A program made the translations under genes and the position numbers. The notes beneath the pieces are model-generated. The model did not search any database, was not told the origin of the DNA, and saw only the letters and a list, made by a program, of their open reading frames with translations. A stretch of DNA of 64,000 nucleotides from Solibacillus sp. FSL W7-1436 (lineage in GTDB: Bacteria > Bacillota > Bacilli > Bacillales_A > Planococcaceae): contig NZ_JBBOWV010000001.1 in NCBI RefSeq assembly GCF_038007305.1, positions 3,648,501 to 3,712,500 of the forward strand, given 5' to 3'. Shown here piece by piece: positions 17,174 through 27,029 of this stretch. Every line of letters begins with the position of its first letter. The stretch's first letter is position 1.

Positions 17174-18865
17174 TTAATTCATCGTTTCCTTACGGTCATT
17201 GGCCATGTGGATTAATTCTGAAGCATGTTGTAATGTCAGATCTGTAATTTCAGCTCCGCTCATCATGCGGCTGATTTCCACAATCCGTTCTTTTTCTTCC
17301 ATTTCCGTTATCGATGTGAATGTGCGGTTATGCTCAACCTGCTTTTTAATGTAGTAATGATGATCCGCCATTGCGGCAACTTGCGGCAAATGAGAAATAC
17401 ATAAAACTTGAGAATTAACTGAAATTGCGGCAATCTTTTCGGCAATAGCCTGAGCGACACGTCCGCTGACCCCTGTATCGACCTCATCGAAAATAATCGA
17501 CGTAATGCCGTTTGACGAAGAAAAAATAGTTTTCAGCGCCAGCATCATACGGGAAAGTTCCCCGCCGGAAGCAACTTTAGGGAGCGACTTCGGTGGTTCC
17601 CCAACGTTTGTGGAAATGTAGAATGCGACAAAATCCTTGCCGTTCGCGTCCAGCTGATTAAGCGGCTCGAATTTAACAATAAACTGCGCTTTTTCCATAT
17701 GAAGCATACGCAGCTCATTCATAATGGCATCACTAAGCTTAATCGCACTTTCTTTGCGGATTGTCGTCAATTGTTCTGCAATTTTATTCAGATCCGCTTC
17801 CATTTTCGCCAGCAATTGCTCATTTTTCTGCAATGTTTCATCACGGTTTATAAGCTGGCTTAGCTCTTCCTCGATTTTTTCATGATATGTTAAAATCTCT
17901 TCAACTGTTGTACCATATTTACGTTTCATAGTTTGATATAAAGCAAGACGCTGTTCGACCTCATTTAAGCGCTCTGCGTCATACTCTAAATCATCGAGCA
18001 CATTTTTCACCTGATATGCCGCATCCTGCAATGCATAGAAGCTGGATGTAACCGCTTCTGAAGCCTCTTTGAAATTCGAATCGAGCGCTACAATGTCTTC
18101 CAGTGCATTCATCGCATTCCCGATGAAATCCAGTCCTGTTCCATCATCGGAAATCGCTGAATACGCAATGTTTGCACGTTCGAATATTTTATGGAAATTC
18201 ATTAAACGGAGGCGTTCTTCATCCAATGCCTCTTCTTCATCCATCTTCAAACCGGCCTGTTCCAGCTCCTGGATTTGGAATTGATATAAATCAATGCGCT
18301 GTGCCATCCGCTGCTCGTCCATACTCAGCTCGGCCACTTCTCTTTTTAACTGGCGATATGCTTCAAATGCTTCATCGTATTTTGCTTTCACCGGCTGAAG
18401 CTTATTATGTGCATAATGGTCCAGTAAATTGATATGGAATTTTTCATCCATAAGCTCCTGATTTTCATGTTGCCCATGAATATCGATTAAACTGCCGCCA
18501 ATATCCCGTAAAACGGATAATGGAACAAGTTTGCCGTTCACTCTGCAAACACTTTTTCCCGAATCATGCAAATCACGTCTTAAAATAATTGTATCTTCTT
18601 CTGATTCAATCCCATGTTCTTCGAGTTTTGCAAAAATCGGATGCTGGCTATTATTCACATGAAATAATCCGCCAAGTTCCGCCTTTTTCTCTCCGTGACG
18701 GATAAACTCGGTTGAGCCGCGTCCGCCAGCCAATATATTAACCGCATCAATAATGATCGATTTTCCGGCACCTGTTTCACCTGTCAAAACAGTCAGACCA
18801 CCGAAAAAACTAACGGTCAAATCATCAATAATAGCAAAATTTCGAATGCTTAATTCTCTTAACAA
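17174..18865 (-). CDS. recN: DNA repair protein RecN
   Basis: SMC-like ATPase recruited to double-strand breaks. In 563 residues the N-terminal half-ATPase has the Walker A motif GETGAGKSIIID and the helix RDLHDSGKSVCRVNGK. The middle (about 160-360) is coiled coil, and the C-terminal half has the ABC signature LPKVASGGELSRMMLA and Walker B SIIFDEVDTGVSG. The length is normal for the family. It lies 16 bases downstream of ahrC, the same pairing as in B. subtilis, so the two are probably cotranscribed. Confidence 0.97.
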   Translation of the reverse strand: MLRELSIRNFAIIDDLTVSFFGGLTVLTGETGAGKSIIIDAVNILAGGRGSTEFIRHGEKKAELGGLFHVNNSQHPIFAKLEEHGIESEEDTIILRRDLHDSGKSVCRVNGKLVPLSVLRDIGGSLIDIHGQHENQELMDEKFHINLLDHYAHNKLQPVKAKYDEAFEAYRQLKREVAELSMDEQRMAQRIDLYQFQIQELEQAGLKMDEEEALDEERLRLMNFHKIFERANIAYSAISDDGTGLDFIGNAMNALEDIVALDSNFKEASEAVTSSFYALQDAAYQVKNVLDDLEYDAERLNEVEQRLALYQTMKRKYGTTVEEILTYHEKIEEELSQLINRDETLQKNEQLLAKMEADLNKIAEQLTTIRKESAIKLSDAIMNELRMLHMEKAQFIVKFEPLNQLDANGKDFVAFYISTNVGEPPKSLPKVASGGELSRMMLALKTIFSSSNGITSIIFDEVDTGVSGRVAQAIAEKIAAISVNSQVLCISHLPQVAAMADHHYYIKKQVEHNRTFTSITEMEEKERIVEISRMMSGAEITDLTLQHASELIHMANDRKETMN

Positions 18866-18881
18866 ACCATTCCACCTCGGT

Positions 18882-19331
18882 TTACAGCATATCTAATAAG
18901 CGATTTTTTATTTCTTCACGTTCGTCCTCTGTTCGACACATGATTAAAATCGTATCGTCCCCGCAAATCGTACCTAAAATTTCCGACCAGTCCAGATGGT
19001 CCAATAATGATCCGATTGCATTCGCATTGCCCGGCAATGTTTTCATTACTAGAAAGTGTGAGGCACCATCAATCGAAACGAATGCATCTGCCAACGAACG
19101 ATGCAATTTTTGAATCGGGTTGAAACGCTGGTCTGCTGGTAAACTATATTTATAACGTCCGTCCTGTAACGGTACTTTTACTAAATGCAATTCTTTAATA
19201 TCTCGTGAAACCGTTGCTTGAGTGACGTTGTATCCAGCATTCTTCAGCTGATCGACTAAATCGTCCTGTGTCTCGATTTCGTTATTTGTAATAATATCAC
19301 GGATGCGTATATGGCGCTGTCCTTTGTTCAC
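18882..19331 (-). CDS. ahrC: Arginine repressor/activator AhrC (ArgR)
   Basis: Hexameric arginine-dependent regulator of arginine synthesis and breakdown. The N-terminal winged helix includes [16 protein letters not shown] with the DNA-contacting Ser-Arg, and the C-terminal arginine-binding domain has [17 protein letters not shown] and [11 protein letters not shown] with the ligand-binding Asp pair. The open frame extends three codons upstream to 19340, but the GTG at 19331, preceded by GAGGTG, gives the canonical MNKGQRHI start and the usual 149 residues. First gene of ahrC-recN. Confidence 0.96.
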   Translation of the reverse strand: MNKGQRHIRIRDIITNNEIETQDDLVDQLKNAGYNVTQATVSRDIKELHLVKVPLQDGRYKYSLPADQRFNPIQKLHRSLADAFVSIDGASHFLVMKTLPGNANAIGSLLDHLDWSEILGTICGDDTILIMCRTEDEREEIKNRLLDML

Positions 19332-19545
19332 AAAAGTCACCTCATTAAAATGTATAGGAATATATGTATATTTACACTACCATTTGCATAAAGGAAAAAC
19401 AAGAAAAAACCGTACATATGTTCAAAAATCCGTTTTTTCCGACTGTTTTCTACAAAAAAAAGACGAAAAACAGCTTCAAATTTCGTATAAAATTTGTTCT
19501 GTTTTATCTAGATAAAAATTTGTTTTACGACTTTTTCATGGTCCA

Positions 19546-19648
19546 TTGATTTCCATTTCGGGCGGACGCTTTCCGCGGGCGCGGCTCGAGCCTGTAGTCT
19601 CTCCCTCACGCTTTTCCTGCAGGAGTCGCCGCCCTTCATTCCAATCAA
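19546..19648. repeat. Dispersed intergenic repeat, short copy
   Basis: A 103-base unit starts TTGATTTCCATTTCGGG and ends TTCATTCCAATCAA, so its tips are inverted complements. Inside are GGACGCTTTCCGCGGGCG and CTCACGCTTTTCCTGCAGG, followed by GAGTCGCCGCCC. Its GC content is far above the flanks. The tips and both internal blocks recur at 26827-26985. Similar intergenic repeats are common in Bacillales; no coding potential is seen. Confidence 0.8.
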
Positions 19649-19695
19649 TTCCCGTTTAAGCCCTACATTTGTACTACTTATTAATATAATCAAAA

Positions 19696-19735
19696 AAAGC
19701 ACAAAACAAATCCTTAAGAATCTGTTTTGTGCTTT
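19696..19735 (-). terminator. Terminator after tlyA
   Basis: AGCACAAAACAGAT pairs with ATTTGTTTTGTGCT (one mismatch) on the minus strand, then seven T residues. It ends the folate/isoprenoid gene string that begins upstream at xseA. Confidence 0.88.
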
Positions 19736-19738
19736 CCA

Positions 19739-20557
19739 TTATTTCAGCTGCATATGCGCTTCTTTTACGACTTGTTCGAAGTTTGTAAAAGCTTCTACCT
19801 CTTCACCATCATGCGGATTATATAAATGGAATAAAAATTCAATATTCCCTTCCCCGCCTGTAATCGGTGAATACGAAGCATCCTTTACAACAAATCCGAT
19901 TTCCGTTGCCATTTTAGCTGTTTCTTCTAAAACAGCTAAATGGACTTTCGGTTCACGGACAATTCCTTTTTTCCCTACATTTTCACGACCTGCTTCGAAT
20001 TGCGGCTTTACAAGTGCCATAACATCGCCACCTTGCACTAAAATCGTTTTCAGCACAGGCAGAATTAACGATAGCGAAATGAACGAAACATCGATTGTCG
20101 CGAAACTTGGTAAGCCTTCCACTAAATCTTCCGGCTTTGTGTAACGGAAATTTGTTTTTTCCATAACCGTTACACGCTCGTCTGAACGGATTTTCCATGC
20201 AAGCTGGTTCGAACCGACATCCAGTGCATAGCAATGACGCGCGCCGTTCTGCAGTGCACAATCCGTAAATCCGCCTGTAGAAGAGCCGATATCAAGCATT
20301 AGCTTACCTTCAACAGATAGATCAAAAATTTCAAGTGCCTTTTCCAGCTTCAATCCGCCTCGTGACACATATTTTAACTGTGAGCCTTTTACTTGCAGTG
20401 GTGCATCGATTTCGATTTTTTCCCCTGCTTTGTCAATGCGGATTTCGTTTGAGAACACGAGACCAGCCATAATCGAGCGCTTTGCCTTTTCACGCGTCTC
20501 ACATAAACCGCGTTCCACAAGCATTATATCTACTCGTTCTTTTTTTTGCTTTGTCAT
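19739..20557 (-). CDS. tlyA: TlyA-family rRNA methyltransferase (YqxC-like)
   Basis: Predicted SAM-dependent 2'-O-methyltransferase of ribosomal RNA. The 272-residue protein has an N-terminal S4 RNA-binding domain (about residues 5-65, VDIMLVERGLCETREKAKRS) and an FtsJ-type methyltransferase domain with the SAM loop MLDIGSSTGGFTDCALQNG and acidic YALDVGSNQL. The ATG lies four bases after the dxs stop codon, with the ribosome site inside the end of dxs. This position between dxs and ahrC is conserved in Bacillales. Confidence 0.93.
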   Translation of the reverse strand: MTKQKKERVDIMLVERGLCETREKAKRSIMAGLVFSNEIRIDKAGEKIEIDAPLQVKGSQLKYVSRGGLKLEKALEIFDLSVEGKLMLDIGSSTGGFTDCALQNGARHCYALDVGSNQLAWKIRSDERVTVMEKTNFRYTKPEDLVEGLPSFATIDVSFISLSLILPVLKTILVQGGDVMALVKPQFEAGRENVGKKGIVREPKVHLAVLEETAKMATEIGFVVKDASYSPITGGEGNIEFLFHLYNPHDGEEVEAFTNFEQVVKEAHMQLK

Positions 20558-20560
20558 TCT

Positions 20561-22459
20561 TTATTTAACCCTATCCGACTGTTTATTCGGTACAAGCTGT
20601 GTAATGCGTTTTACCGCTTCTTCAGCTGTCACGTTTATTTCTTCTAATAATAAATCAACTTCACCATGCTCGATAAATTCATCCGGAATCCCGATACGTT
20701 CAATTTGAACATTGCGGTATTTCTTATCCATTGCAAATTCCAGCACTGCACTGCCAAATCCGCCTTGAAGCAATGATTCTTCAATAGTTAGGATCGGCAA
20801 GTTTTCCTGCATAATTTCATGCAGCATCACTTCATCCATCGGTTTAATGAAACGTGCATTCACAACGCGTACATCAATACCTTGGTATGCCAGCTGTTCC
20901 GCTGCCTTCAATGCCATTGGAATCGTTGTACCGAATGTCAGAATAACTGCATCCGAGCCTTCACGCAGCACTTCCCATGAACCGATCGGCAATGCTTTCA
21001 TTTCCGCATCCATCTCAACACCTGAGCCATTTCCGCGAGGGTAGCGAAGTGCGATTGGACCATCATTATAATCAATTGCTGTTTTTACCATATGCTGACC
21101 TTCATTTTCATCTTTAGGCATCATCAGGACGATATTCGGGATATGACGTAAAAACGAAATATCAAATACGCCTTGATGTGTTTCGCCGTCCGCGCCAACA
21201 AGGCCTGCACGGTCGATACCGATGAAAACATTCAGATTCGGGCGTGCAATATCATGCAGCACCTGATCATACGCACGCTGTAAAAACGTCGAATAAATTG
21301 ATAAAAACGGTTTCATTTGCTGTGTTGCAAGACCTGCCGCCATTGTTGTTGCATGCTGTTCGGCAATCCCGACATCAAAGAAACGATTCGGGAAGTCTTT
21401 TTGAATGCCTTCAAGTTTCGAACCGACAGGCATCGCCGGTGTAATCGTAACAATTCGGTTATCTTCCTTCATGCATTTACGAACCGATTCTGCGACTAAG
21501 CTGCTCCACGCCGGACCTTTTGTTGAAGATTTGACGAAAGCACCTGTTTCCATTTTATATGGACCCGTACCATGCCAAGTACCGATTGTATCGTCTTCGG
21601 CAGGTTTGTAGCCTTTACCTTTTTTCGTCAACACATGGACAAGTACAGGACCTTGTACTTTTTTCGCATATTCCAATGTTTTTTCCAGTGCTTCAAAATC
21701 ATGCCCGTCAATCGGACCTAAATATTTGAATCCCAATTCCTCAAAGAATACACCTGAAACAACTAGGTACTTTAGGCTGTCTTTCACACGTTCAGCAGTA
21801 GCGGCCAGCTTGTCGCCAACCATTGGAATTTTGTGAATTAATGATTCCAAATCTTCTTTTGCACGTGAATATTCCTTTGCCGTACGCAGACGCCCTAAAA
21901 CGTCATGCAATGCCCCAACGTTCGGTGCAATCGACATTTCGTTATCATTTAAAATAACGATCATATTCGTTTTTTCATGACCAATATGGTTCAATGCTTC
22001 CAGTGCCATACCGCCTGTCAATGCACCATCGCCAATAATCGGAACAACAAAATTTTTGTCCCCTTTAATATCTCTCGCCGCAGCCATACCCATCGCTGCA
22101 GATAAAGACGTGGAACTATGTCCTGTTTCCCACATATCGTGTTCACTTTCGACAAGCTTCGGGAAACCGCATAGTCCTTTAAATTGACGCAATGTGTCAA
22201 ATTGACTTGCCCGGCCTGTTAAAATTTTGTGGACATATGCTTGATGCCCGACATCCCATAAAAATTTATCCTTTGGACTGTTAAAAGCTTTATGCAGTGC
22301 AATCGTCAGCTCAACGACACCTAAATTCGGGCCAATATGACCACCCGTAATTGAACATTTTTCGATCAGAAAAGCGCGAATTTCTCCAGCCAGCGCTTCT
22401 AGTTGCTTTTTATTCAAGTCTTTCAAAAAGGATGGACTAGAAATTTTCGTTAAATCCAT
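20561..22459 (-). CDS. dxs: 1-deoxy-D-xylulose-5-phosphate synthase
   Basis: First enzyme of the methylerythritol phosphate route to isoprenoids; condenses pyruvate and glyceraldehyde-3-phosphate with thiamine diphosphate. Visible are the cofactor motif [20 protein letters not shown] with ILNDNEMSI, the family stretch GPIDGHD, and the transketolase-type [19 protein letters not shown]. The frame continues to 22492, but the ATG at 22459 gives the typical [13 protein letters not shown] beginning and 632 residues; AAAAGGTG is upstream. It lies 89 bases after ispA and just before tlyA. Confidence 0.97.
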   Translation of the reverse strand: MDLTKISSPSFLKDLNKKQLEALAGEIRAFLIEKCSITGGHIGPNLGVVELTIALHKAFNSPKDKFLWDVGHQAYVHKILTGRASQFDTLRQFKGLCGFPKLVESEHDMWETGHSSTSLSAAMGMAAARDIKGDKNFVVPIIGDGALTGGMALEALNHIGHEKTNMIVILNDNEMSIAPNVGALHDVLGRLRTAKEYSRAKEDLESLIHKIPMVGDKLAATAERVKDSLKYLVVSGVFFEELGFKYLGPIDGHDFEALEKTLEYAKKVQGPVLVHVLTKKGKGYKPAEDDTIGTWHGTGPYKMETGAFVKSSTKGPAWSSLVAESVRKCMKEDNRIVTITPAMPVGSKLEGIQKDFPNRFFDVGIAEQHATTMAAGLATQQMKPFLSIYSTFLQRAYDQVLHDIARPNLNVFIGIDRAGLVGADGETHQGVFDISFLRHIPNIVLMMPKDENEGQHMVKTAIDYNDGPIALRYPRGNGSGVEMDAEMKALPIGSWEVLREGSDAVILTFGTTIPMALKAAEQLAYQGIDVRVVNARFIKPMDEVMLHEIMQENLPILTIEESLLQGGFGSAVLEFAMDKKYRNVQIERIGIPDEFIEHGEVDLLLEEINVTAEEAVKRITQLVPNKQSDRVK

Positions 22460-22548
22460 CTCATCCACACACCTTTTCATCAGTTTATTCACCGTTGTGA
22501 TTTTTCTATTATATCAATGTACAACACAAGACAAAAGTTTAACACATT

Positions 22549-23433
22549 TTAGTTACTACGTCTCACAATATACTGCGCAAATTGTCGAAGCAATGTCGTA
22601 TCAGTGTCGATTTTTTGCAATGCTTCAATCGCCAGTTCATAATGCTCATCCAGCTTTTGCTTTGCACCGTCTAATGTAAGTAAAGCAGGGTATGTACTTT
22701 TTTCGCTTGCAACGTCTTTTCCTGCTGTTTTCCCCAGCTGTTCCGAAGTTCCCTCAATATCTAAAATATCATCTTGAATTTGGAAGGCTAAACCGATATG
22801 GTGCGCATATTCCACTAATGCTTCACGGTCAGAACTGCTAGCATTTGCCAGCACGGCACCTGCTTCAATACTAAATCGAAGTAATGCGCCTGTTTTGTTT
22901 ACATGAACCGTTTCAAGCTCCTGTAAATTTAATAGACGTTTTTCTCCGTCCATATCGAGCACTTGTCCGCCGACCATACCTTCAGCACCTGCCGCAATAC
23001 TTAACAGATTGACAAGCTCAATGCGTTTTTCTGCAGAAAGATGATTTAGACGTGCGATAACACCAAATGCCAATGTGTTTAATGCATCACCAGCCAAAGT
23101 TGCCAATGCTTCACCATATACGACATGGTTCGTTGGCTTGCCCCGGCGCAATTCATCATCATCCATACTCGGCAGGTCATCATGGATTAACGAATACGTA
23201 TGGATCATTTCAACAGCAGAACCTACTGAATAACTTTCCTCAAGAGACTGATTATACATTTCGCAGACCGCCACAACAAATAGTGGACGAATTCGTTTGC
23301 CTCCTGCTTTTAATGAATACAGCATCGACTCTTTTAAGTGTGCCGGTGCTTGTATCGATTCAACAAGTTCATACATTGTCGTTTCCAGCTGCGGTATATT
23401 ATGATCAATAAACTGCTTTAACGTGTTTTCCAT
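22549..23433 (-). CDS. ispA: Farnesyl diphosphate synthase (short-chain prenyltransferase)
   Basis: Condenses dimethylallyl or geranyl diphosphate with isopentenyl diphosphate. In 294 residues both aspartate-rich motifs are present: the first, DDLPSMDDD with the two-residue insertion typical of bacterial type II enzymes, and the second, DDILDIEG. KAGGKRIRP and GGQVLDMDGEK are further conserved stretches. The start is three bases after the xseB stop, so the two are coupled. Product length (C15) is inferred from family and context. Confidence 0.96.
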   Translation of the reverse strand: MENTLKQFIDHNIPQLETTMYELVESIQAPAHLKESMLYSLKAGGKRIRPLFVVAVCEMYNQSLEESYSVGSAVEMIHTYSLIHDDLPSMDDDELRRGKPTNHVVYGEALATLAGDALNTLAFGVIARLNHLSAEKRIELVNLLSIAAGAEGMVGGQVLDMDGEKRLLNLQELETVHVNKTGALLRFSIEAGAVLANASSSDREALVEYAHHIGLAFQIQDDILDIEGTSEQLGKTAGKDVASEKSTYPALLTLDGAKQKLDEHYELAIEALQKIDTDTTLLRQFAQYIVRRSN

Positions 23434-23436
23434 CTG

Positions 23437-23664
23437 TTAGTCTTCTCCATTCCCTTGTTGGAAAGCTTTCTTTTCACCATCTTCTCCAACGATTGAAATT
23501 AATTGCTGTTCTGCGTTTTGCAATGTATCATGACAAAGTTTTGATAGTTCCATTCCCTTTTTATAAAGGTCAATTGCTTCTTCCAGAGGAACATCGCCCT
23601 GTTCAAGCTTCCGTACAACTTCTTCTAATTCTGTCATTGCTGTCGCAAATGTCGGTTTTGTCAC
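23437..23664 (-). CDS. xseB: Exodeoxyribonuclease VII small subunit
   Basis: A 75-residue helical protein, rich in Glu and Leu (MTELEEVVRKLEQGDVPLEE, DLYKKGMELSKLCHDTL), matching the XseB family in sequence and length. It binds several copies per large subunit to form the single-strand exonuclease. Its ATG overlaps the xseA stop by four bases, and its stop is three bases before ispA. The stoichiometric coupling and gene order are the standard Bacillus arrangement. Confidence 0.95.
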   Translation of the reverse strand: MTKPTFATAMTELEEVVRKLEQGDVPLEEAIDLYKKGMELSKLCHDTLQNAEQQLISIVGEDGEKKAFQQGNGED

Positions 23665-25019
23665 TTTGCTTCCCCTTCCTTTTGCACATGCTTTTTCTCA
23701 ATTTTCGCTTCGGCATATCCATCCTGAAACGTCACCTGAATCACGTCGCCTTTTTCCAGCTCGTGAACTGATTTTACTACGTTTTTCTCTTTATATGCCA
23801 CGCTGAAGCCTTTACTCATTAATGCGAGCGGATTTAACGCCTCCAGCATACGCAGCTGATTTGTAAAAGCGACTTTATTTTGTGCAAGCTGCTGCTGCAT
23901 TCGATTCGTTAATGTTTGCGTACGGTGTGCGAGCTGCTGCTTGGCCGCAGTTAACTGATGCACCGGCGAATACAGCTTCATCCTGCTGTCTATTGTCTGC
24001 AGTTTTGATTTTTCATTCATCATATAAAGCTTCGCTGCATTTTGCAGTGATAAATCCACCTGAACTAGCCTTTCAATAAAAGGACGATATAATCGCTCAG
24101 GTGTTGCAAGCGGATAGGAATTTTGCAGTTTTGTTAAGCGATTGCGTTCAAAATTGACCTTTGATGTCATCATTTGATGAAGAATCGACTGATGATGAAG
24201 GATCTGCTGATACAGCTGCTGCTGATTCGGGACGGCCAGTTCTGCCGCAGCGGTCGGTGTCGGTGCACGCAGATCCGCGACAAAATCGGCAATCGTCGTA
24301 TCGGTTTCATGCCCGACAGCACTAATAACCGGAATACGGCTTTCAAAAATCGCCCGTGCGACGATCTCTTCATTGAATGCCCATAAATCTTCAATTGATC
24401 CGCCACCACGACCAACAATGAGTACATCACAAAATCCATGGCGGTTCGCTAAATAAATATTTTCAGTAATATTCGGCGCCGCGCCTGCTCCCTGAACAAG
24501 CGTCGGATAAATTAATATTTCAGCCTGCGGATAGCGACGGTTAATCGTTGTACAAATATCGCGGATGGCTGCACCAGTCGTCGCTGTTAATACTCCGATT
24601 GTTTTCGGGAATTGCGGAATCGGCTGTTTGAAATTCGGATTGAATAGTCCTTCTTTTTGAAGGCGTTCCTTCAACTGATTAAAGGCGACGAACAATCCGC
24701 CAATCCCGTCCGGCTCCATCGTCTGTGCATAAAGCTGATACGCGCCGCTTGCTTCGTAGACATTGACATCGCCACGAATAAATACTTTCATTCCTTCTTC
24801 AGGCTTAAAAGAAAGTTTCGATGCCTGTGAACGGAACATCGTGGCGTTAATACGTGAACTGTCATCTTTCAGCGTAAAATAAATATGACCTGAACTATGT
24901 ACTTTTACATTTGAAAGCTCTCCCGTTACGTACACATCACGTAAATGCGGATCGGCATCAAATTTTCGTTTAATATATTTTGTTAATGCTTTTACGGATA
25001 AATAAGAATTCGATGTCAT
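23661..25019 (-). CDS. xseA: Exodeoxyribonuclease VII large subunit
   Basis: Large subunit of a bidirectional single-strand exonuclease. The N-terminal OB fold (about residues 1-105) includes VYVTGELSNVKVHSSGHIYF. The catalytic region has TATTGAAIRDI, RGGGSIEDLWAFNE and VISAVGHETDTTIADFVADL, and a long helical arm with ALNPLALMSKGFSV follows. At 452 residues it is of normal length. A gap of 193 bases with the folD terminator separates it from folD, so it probably starts its own transcript to tlyA. Confidence 0.96.
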   Translation of the reverse strand: MTSNSYLSVKALTKYIKRKFDADPHLRDVYVTGELSNVKVHSSGHIYFTLKDDSSRINATMFRSQASKLSFKPEEGMKVFIRGDVNVYEASGAYQLYAQTMEPDGIGGLFVAFNQLKERLQKEGLFNPNFKQPIPQFPKTIGVLTATTGAAIRDICTTINRRYPQAEILIYPTLVQGAGAAPNITENIYLANRHGFCDVLIVGRGGGSIEDLWAFNEEIVARAIFESRIPVISAVGHETDTTIADFVADLRAPTPTAAAELAVPNQQQLYQQILHHQSILHQMMTSKVNFERNRLTKLQNSYPLATPERLYRPFIERLVQVDLSLQNAAKLYMMNEKSKLQTIDSRMKLYSPVHQLTAAKQQLAHRTQTLTNRMQQQLAQNKVAFTNQLRMLEALNPLALMSKGFSVAYKEKNVVKSVHELEKGDVIQVTFQDGYAEAKIEKKHVQKEGEAK

Positions 25020-25163
25020 AAACGTATTGCTCCTTTACGGTAGTTCTTATTTCGTATAAGTGATTTTGATGCGAACGGCGGTATTGCCGGTTCATCAATA
25101 AATAAAGAGGGAAAATAAGCGAAATATTTATCCTTAAGTATTCCTTATAGTACCCTATAAGCT

Positions 25164-25203
25164 AAAAATCACGATTTTGATCTACATCAAAATCGTGATT
25201 TTT
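25164..25203 (-). terminator. folD terminator, long perfect hairpin
   Basis: An 18-pair perfect stem (AAAAATCACGATTTTGAT and its complement, loop of four) lies just after the folD stop. The A and T runs in the arms would let it act in either direction. Confidence 0.85.
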
Positions 25204-25212
25204 GAAGTTAGA

Positions 25213-26076
25213 TTATTTCTCTTGACCTTCTAACTCTTTTTCAGCTGCTTGTACCGTGTTTTCCAGTAACATCGTAATCGTCATTGGACCAACACCACCT
25301 GGAACGGGTGTAATATGTGAAGCAATTCCAAGAACATCGTCAAAGTCGACATCCCCGCATAAACGGTTGTCCTGATTGCGGTTAATCCCAACATCAATGA
25401 CAACCGCACCTTCTTTAATATGCTCACTTGTAATAAAGTTCGCACGACCGACAGCCGCGATTAAAATATCGGCCTGTTTCGTAAAGGACGGTAAATCCGG
25501 TGTTTTAGAATGTGTATACGTAACTGTAGCGTCTTTTTGCAACAATAGTTGCCCCATCGGTTTCCCGACGATATGGCTGCGTCCTACGATGACCGCATGC
25601 TTTCCTGCAACATCTATTCCCGCATGTTCGAGCATTTTCATAACCCCATAAGGAGTACATGGCAAGTATGTATCCTGTCCAAGCATCATTTTCCCTACAC
25701 TAATCGGTGAGAATCCATCCACGTCTTTCTCCGGAGAGATCGTTTGGATAACTTTATCCTCGTTGATATGTTTCGGTAATGGAAGCTGAACGAGAATACC
25801 GTGAATTGAAGCACGTTCGTTTAATTCACCAATTTTTTCAAGTAAAGCCTGTTCTGAAATATCTTCAGGTAGTTTGACAAGTTCCGAATACATCCCGATT
25901 TGCTCACAAGACTTTTGCTTGTTTGCTACATATGTTTTGGATGCGGGATTGTCCCCTACTAAAATGACAGCTAAGCCGGGTGTGATCCCTTTTTCTTTTA
26001 ACGCCTGTACACGAGTAGCGACCCCTGTTCGAATTTCTTGACCGATTTCTTTACCATTAATAATTACGCTTGACAT
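25213..26076 (-). CDS. folD: Methylenetetrahydrofolate dehydrogenase/cyclohydrolase
   Basis: Bifunctional NADP-dependent enzyme of one-carbon metabolism that converts 5,10-methylene-THF to 10-formyl-THF. In 287 residues: the catalytic Lys region SKTYVANKQKSCEQIGM, the signature QLPLPKHIN, TPYGVMKMLEHAGID, the dinucleotide motif GRSHIVGKPMGQLL and the C-terminal signature PVPGGVGPMTI. Length is normal. It follows nusB as in B. subtilis, with 140 bases between. Confidence 0.97.
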   Translation of the reverse strand: MSSVIINGKEIGQEIRTGVATRVQALKEKGITPGLAVILVGDNPASKTYVANKQKSCEQIGMYSELVKLPEDISEQALLEKIGELNERASIHGILVQLPLPKHINEDKVIQTISPEKDVDGFSPISVGKMMLGQDTYLPCTPYGVMKMLEHAGIDVAGKHAVIVGRSHIVGKPMGQLLLQKDATVTYTHSKTPDLPSFTKQADILIAAVGRANFITSEHIKEGAVVIDVGINRNQDNRLCGDVDFDDVLGIASHITPVPGGVGPMTITMLLENTVQAAEKELEGQEK

Positions 26077-26218
26077 GTTGTTGCTCCTTCCAGTGATTAC
26101 GACAATCGGAAAGGCTGCCTGTTGCTTGTATGTTTAATAAACACTGACGCTTGTTATGACAACCTACCTGTTAAATCTTGATATATTAATCTTTATAGAA
26201 TTGAATACATTTGTTGAT

Positions 26219-26605
26219 TTATTGCTCAGTAAATTTCGAAAGTACACCATTGACGAACTTGCTTGATTTCTCGTCACCGAATGTTTTAGAAAGCTCGATA
26301 GCTTCGTTCATGATAACTCTGTTTGGCGTTTCTTCTTCGTATAATAATTCAAATACAGCTAAACGCAAAATTGTTCTTTCAATTTTTGGCAGACGGTTAA
26401 TCGTCCATTTTTCCAGGTTTTTTTCTAGCGCTGCATCAATTGCTTCGAGATTTTCAGTTGTCCCACGAACTAATTGCTCCAAAAAGGGATTCGATTTTTG
26501 TTCTTCTTCAAGAACATGGCCGATCGCCTCTTCTATTGTTAATTCTGTGCTGTCTAACTGAAACAAAGCTTGTAACGCTTTTTGACGCGCCTCTGTTCGT
26601 TTCAT
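26219..26605 (-). CDS. nusB: Transcription antitermination factor NusB
   Basis: All-helical RNA-binding partner of NusE (S10) in rRNA antitermination. From the ATG at 26605 (GAAGGAGAG nine bases upstream) the protein is 128 residues starting MKRTEARQKALQALFQLD, the usual NusB opening; the longer frame to 26671 adds an unsupported leader. FLEQLVRGTTENLEAIDAAL and the C-terminal VINEA-like NRVIMNEAIELSKTFGDE are family landmarks. Its usual upstream neighbour, the Asp23-family gene, lies 5 kb away behind a glp operon. Confidence 0.95.
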   Translation of the reverse strand: MKRTEARQKALQALFQLDSTELTIEEAIGHVLEEEQKSNPFLEQLVRGTTENLEAIDAALEKNLEKWTINRLPKIERTILRLAVFELLYEEETPNRVIMNEAIELSKTFGDEKSSKFVNGVLSKFTEQ

Positions 26606-26743
26606 AAATAATAGCTCTCCTTCATAAGTAGCATTACTTGTTATCATAGCATATTTTGCAAGGCATCGCACAGTTTGACAGAAAATTTTTGGCGGTTAAA
26701 AGAGATTTTTGTATACTTCCTTAAAATGGTGAAATTTGCGATA

Positions 26744-26780
26744 AAAAAACGACATGTTCGAGATAAATCAACATGTCGTC
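26744..26780 (-). terminator. Terminator between the repeat element and nusB
   Basis: ACGACATGTT pairs with AACATGTCGT and is followed by seven T residues on the minus strand. It would stop transcripts from the 88-codon gene at 27030, after they cross the repeat. Confidence 0.82.
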
Positions 26781-26826
26781 TAAATTATTTTCGTTAATAA
26801 AATACCTGGTTTTTATATTAGGTAGT

Positions 26827-26985
26827 TGATTTCCATTGCGGGTCGGACACTTTCCGCAGGCGTGAGGCCAACAGGATGTTGGTCACAAAAGCGTTGCCAC
26901 AGGATGTGGCGTTCTTAGCTTTTGTTCCTAGTCTCAGGCGTCACGCTATTCCTGCTGGAGTCGCCTCCCCTCCATTCCAATCAAC
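26827..26985. repeat. Dispersed intergenic repeat, long copy with nested hairpins
   Basis: The tips TTGATTTCCATTGCGGG and CTCCATTCCAATCAA match those of the copy at 19546, as do the inner blocks (GGACACTTTCCGCAGGCG, CACGCTATTCCTGCTGG, AGTCGCC). The middle holds an extra ~60 bases with two small stems of the same design, CCAAC-AGGAT-GTTGG and GCCAC-AGGAT-GTGGC. The second is framed by an outer AAAAGC/GCTTTT pair. Confidence 0.8.
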
Positions 26986-27029
26986 TCGTTATAAAACTTA
27001 CTGAAGGCCTCTTATATTATAAGGTGATA

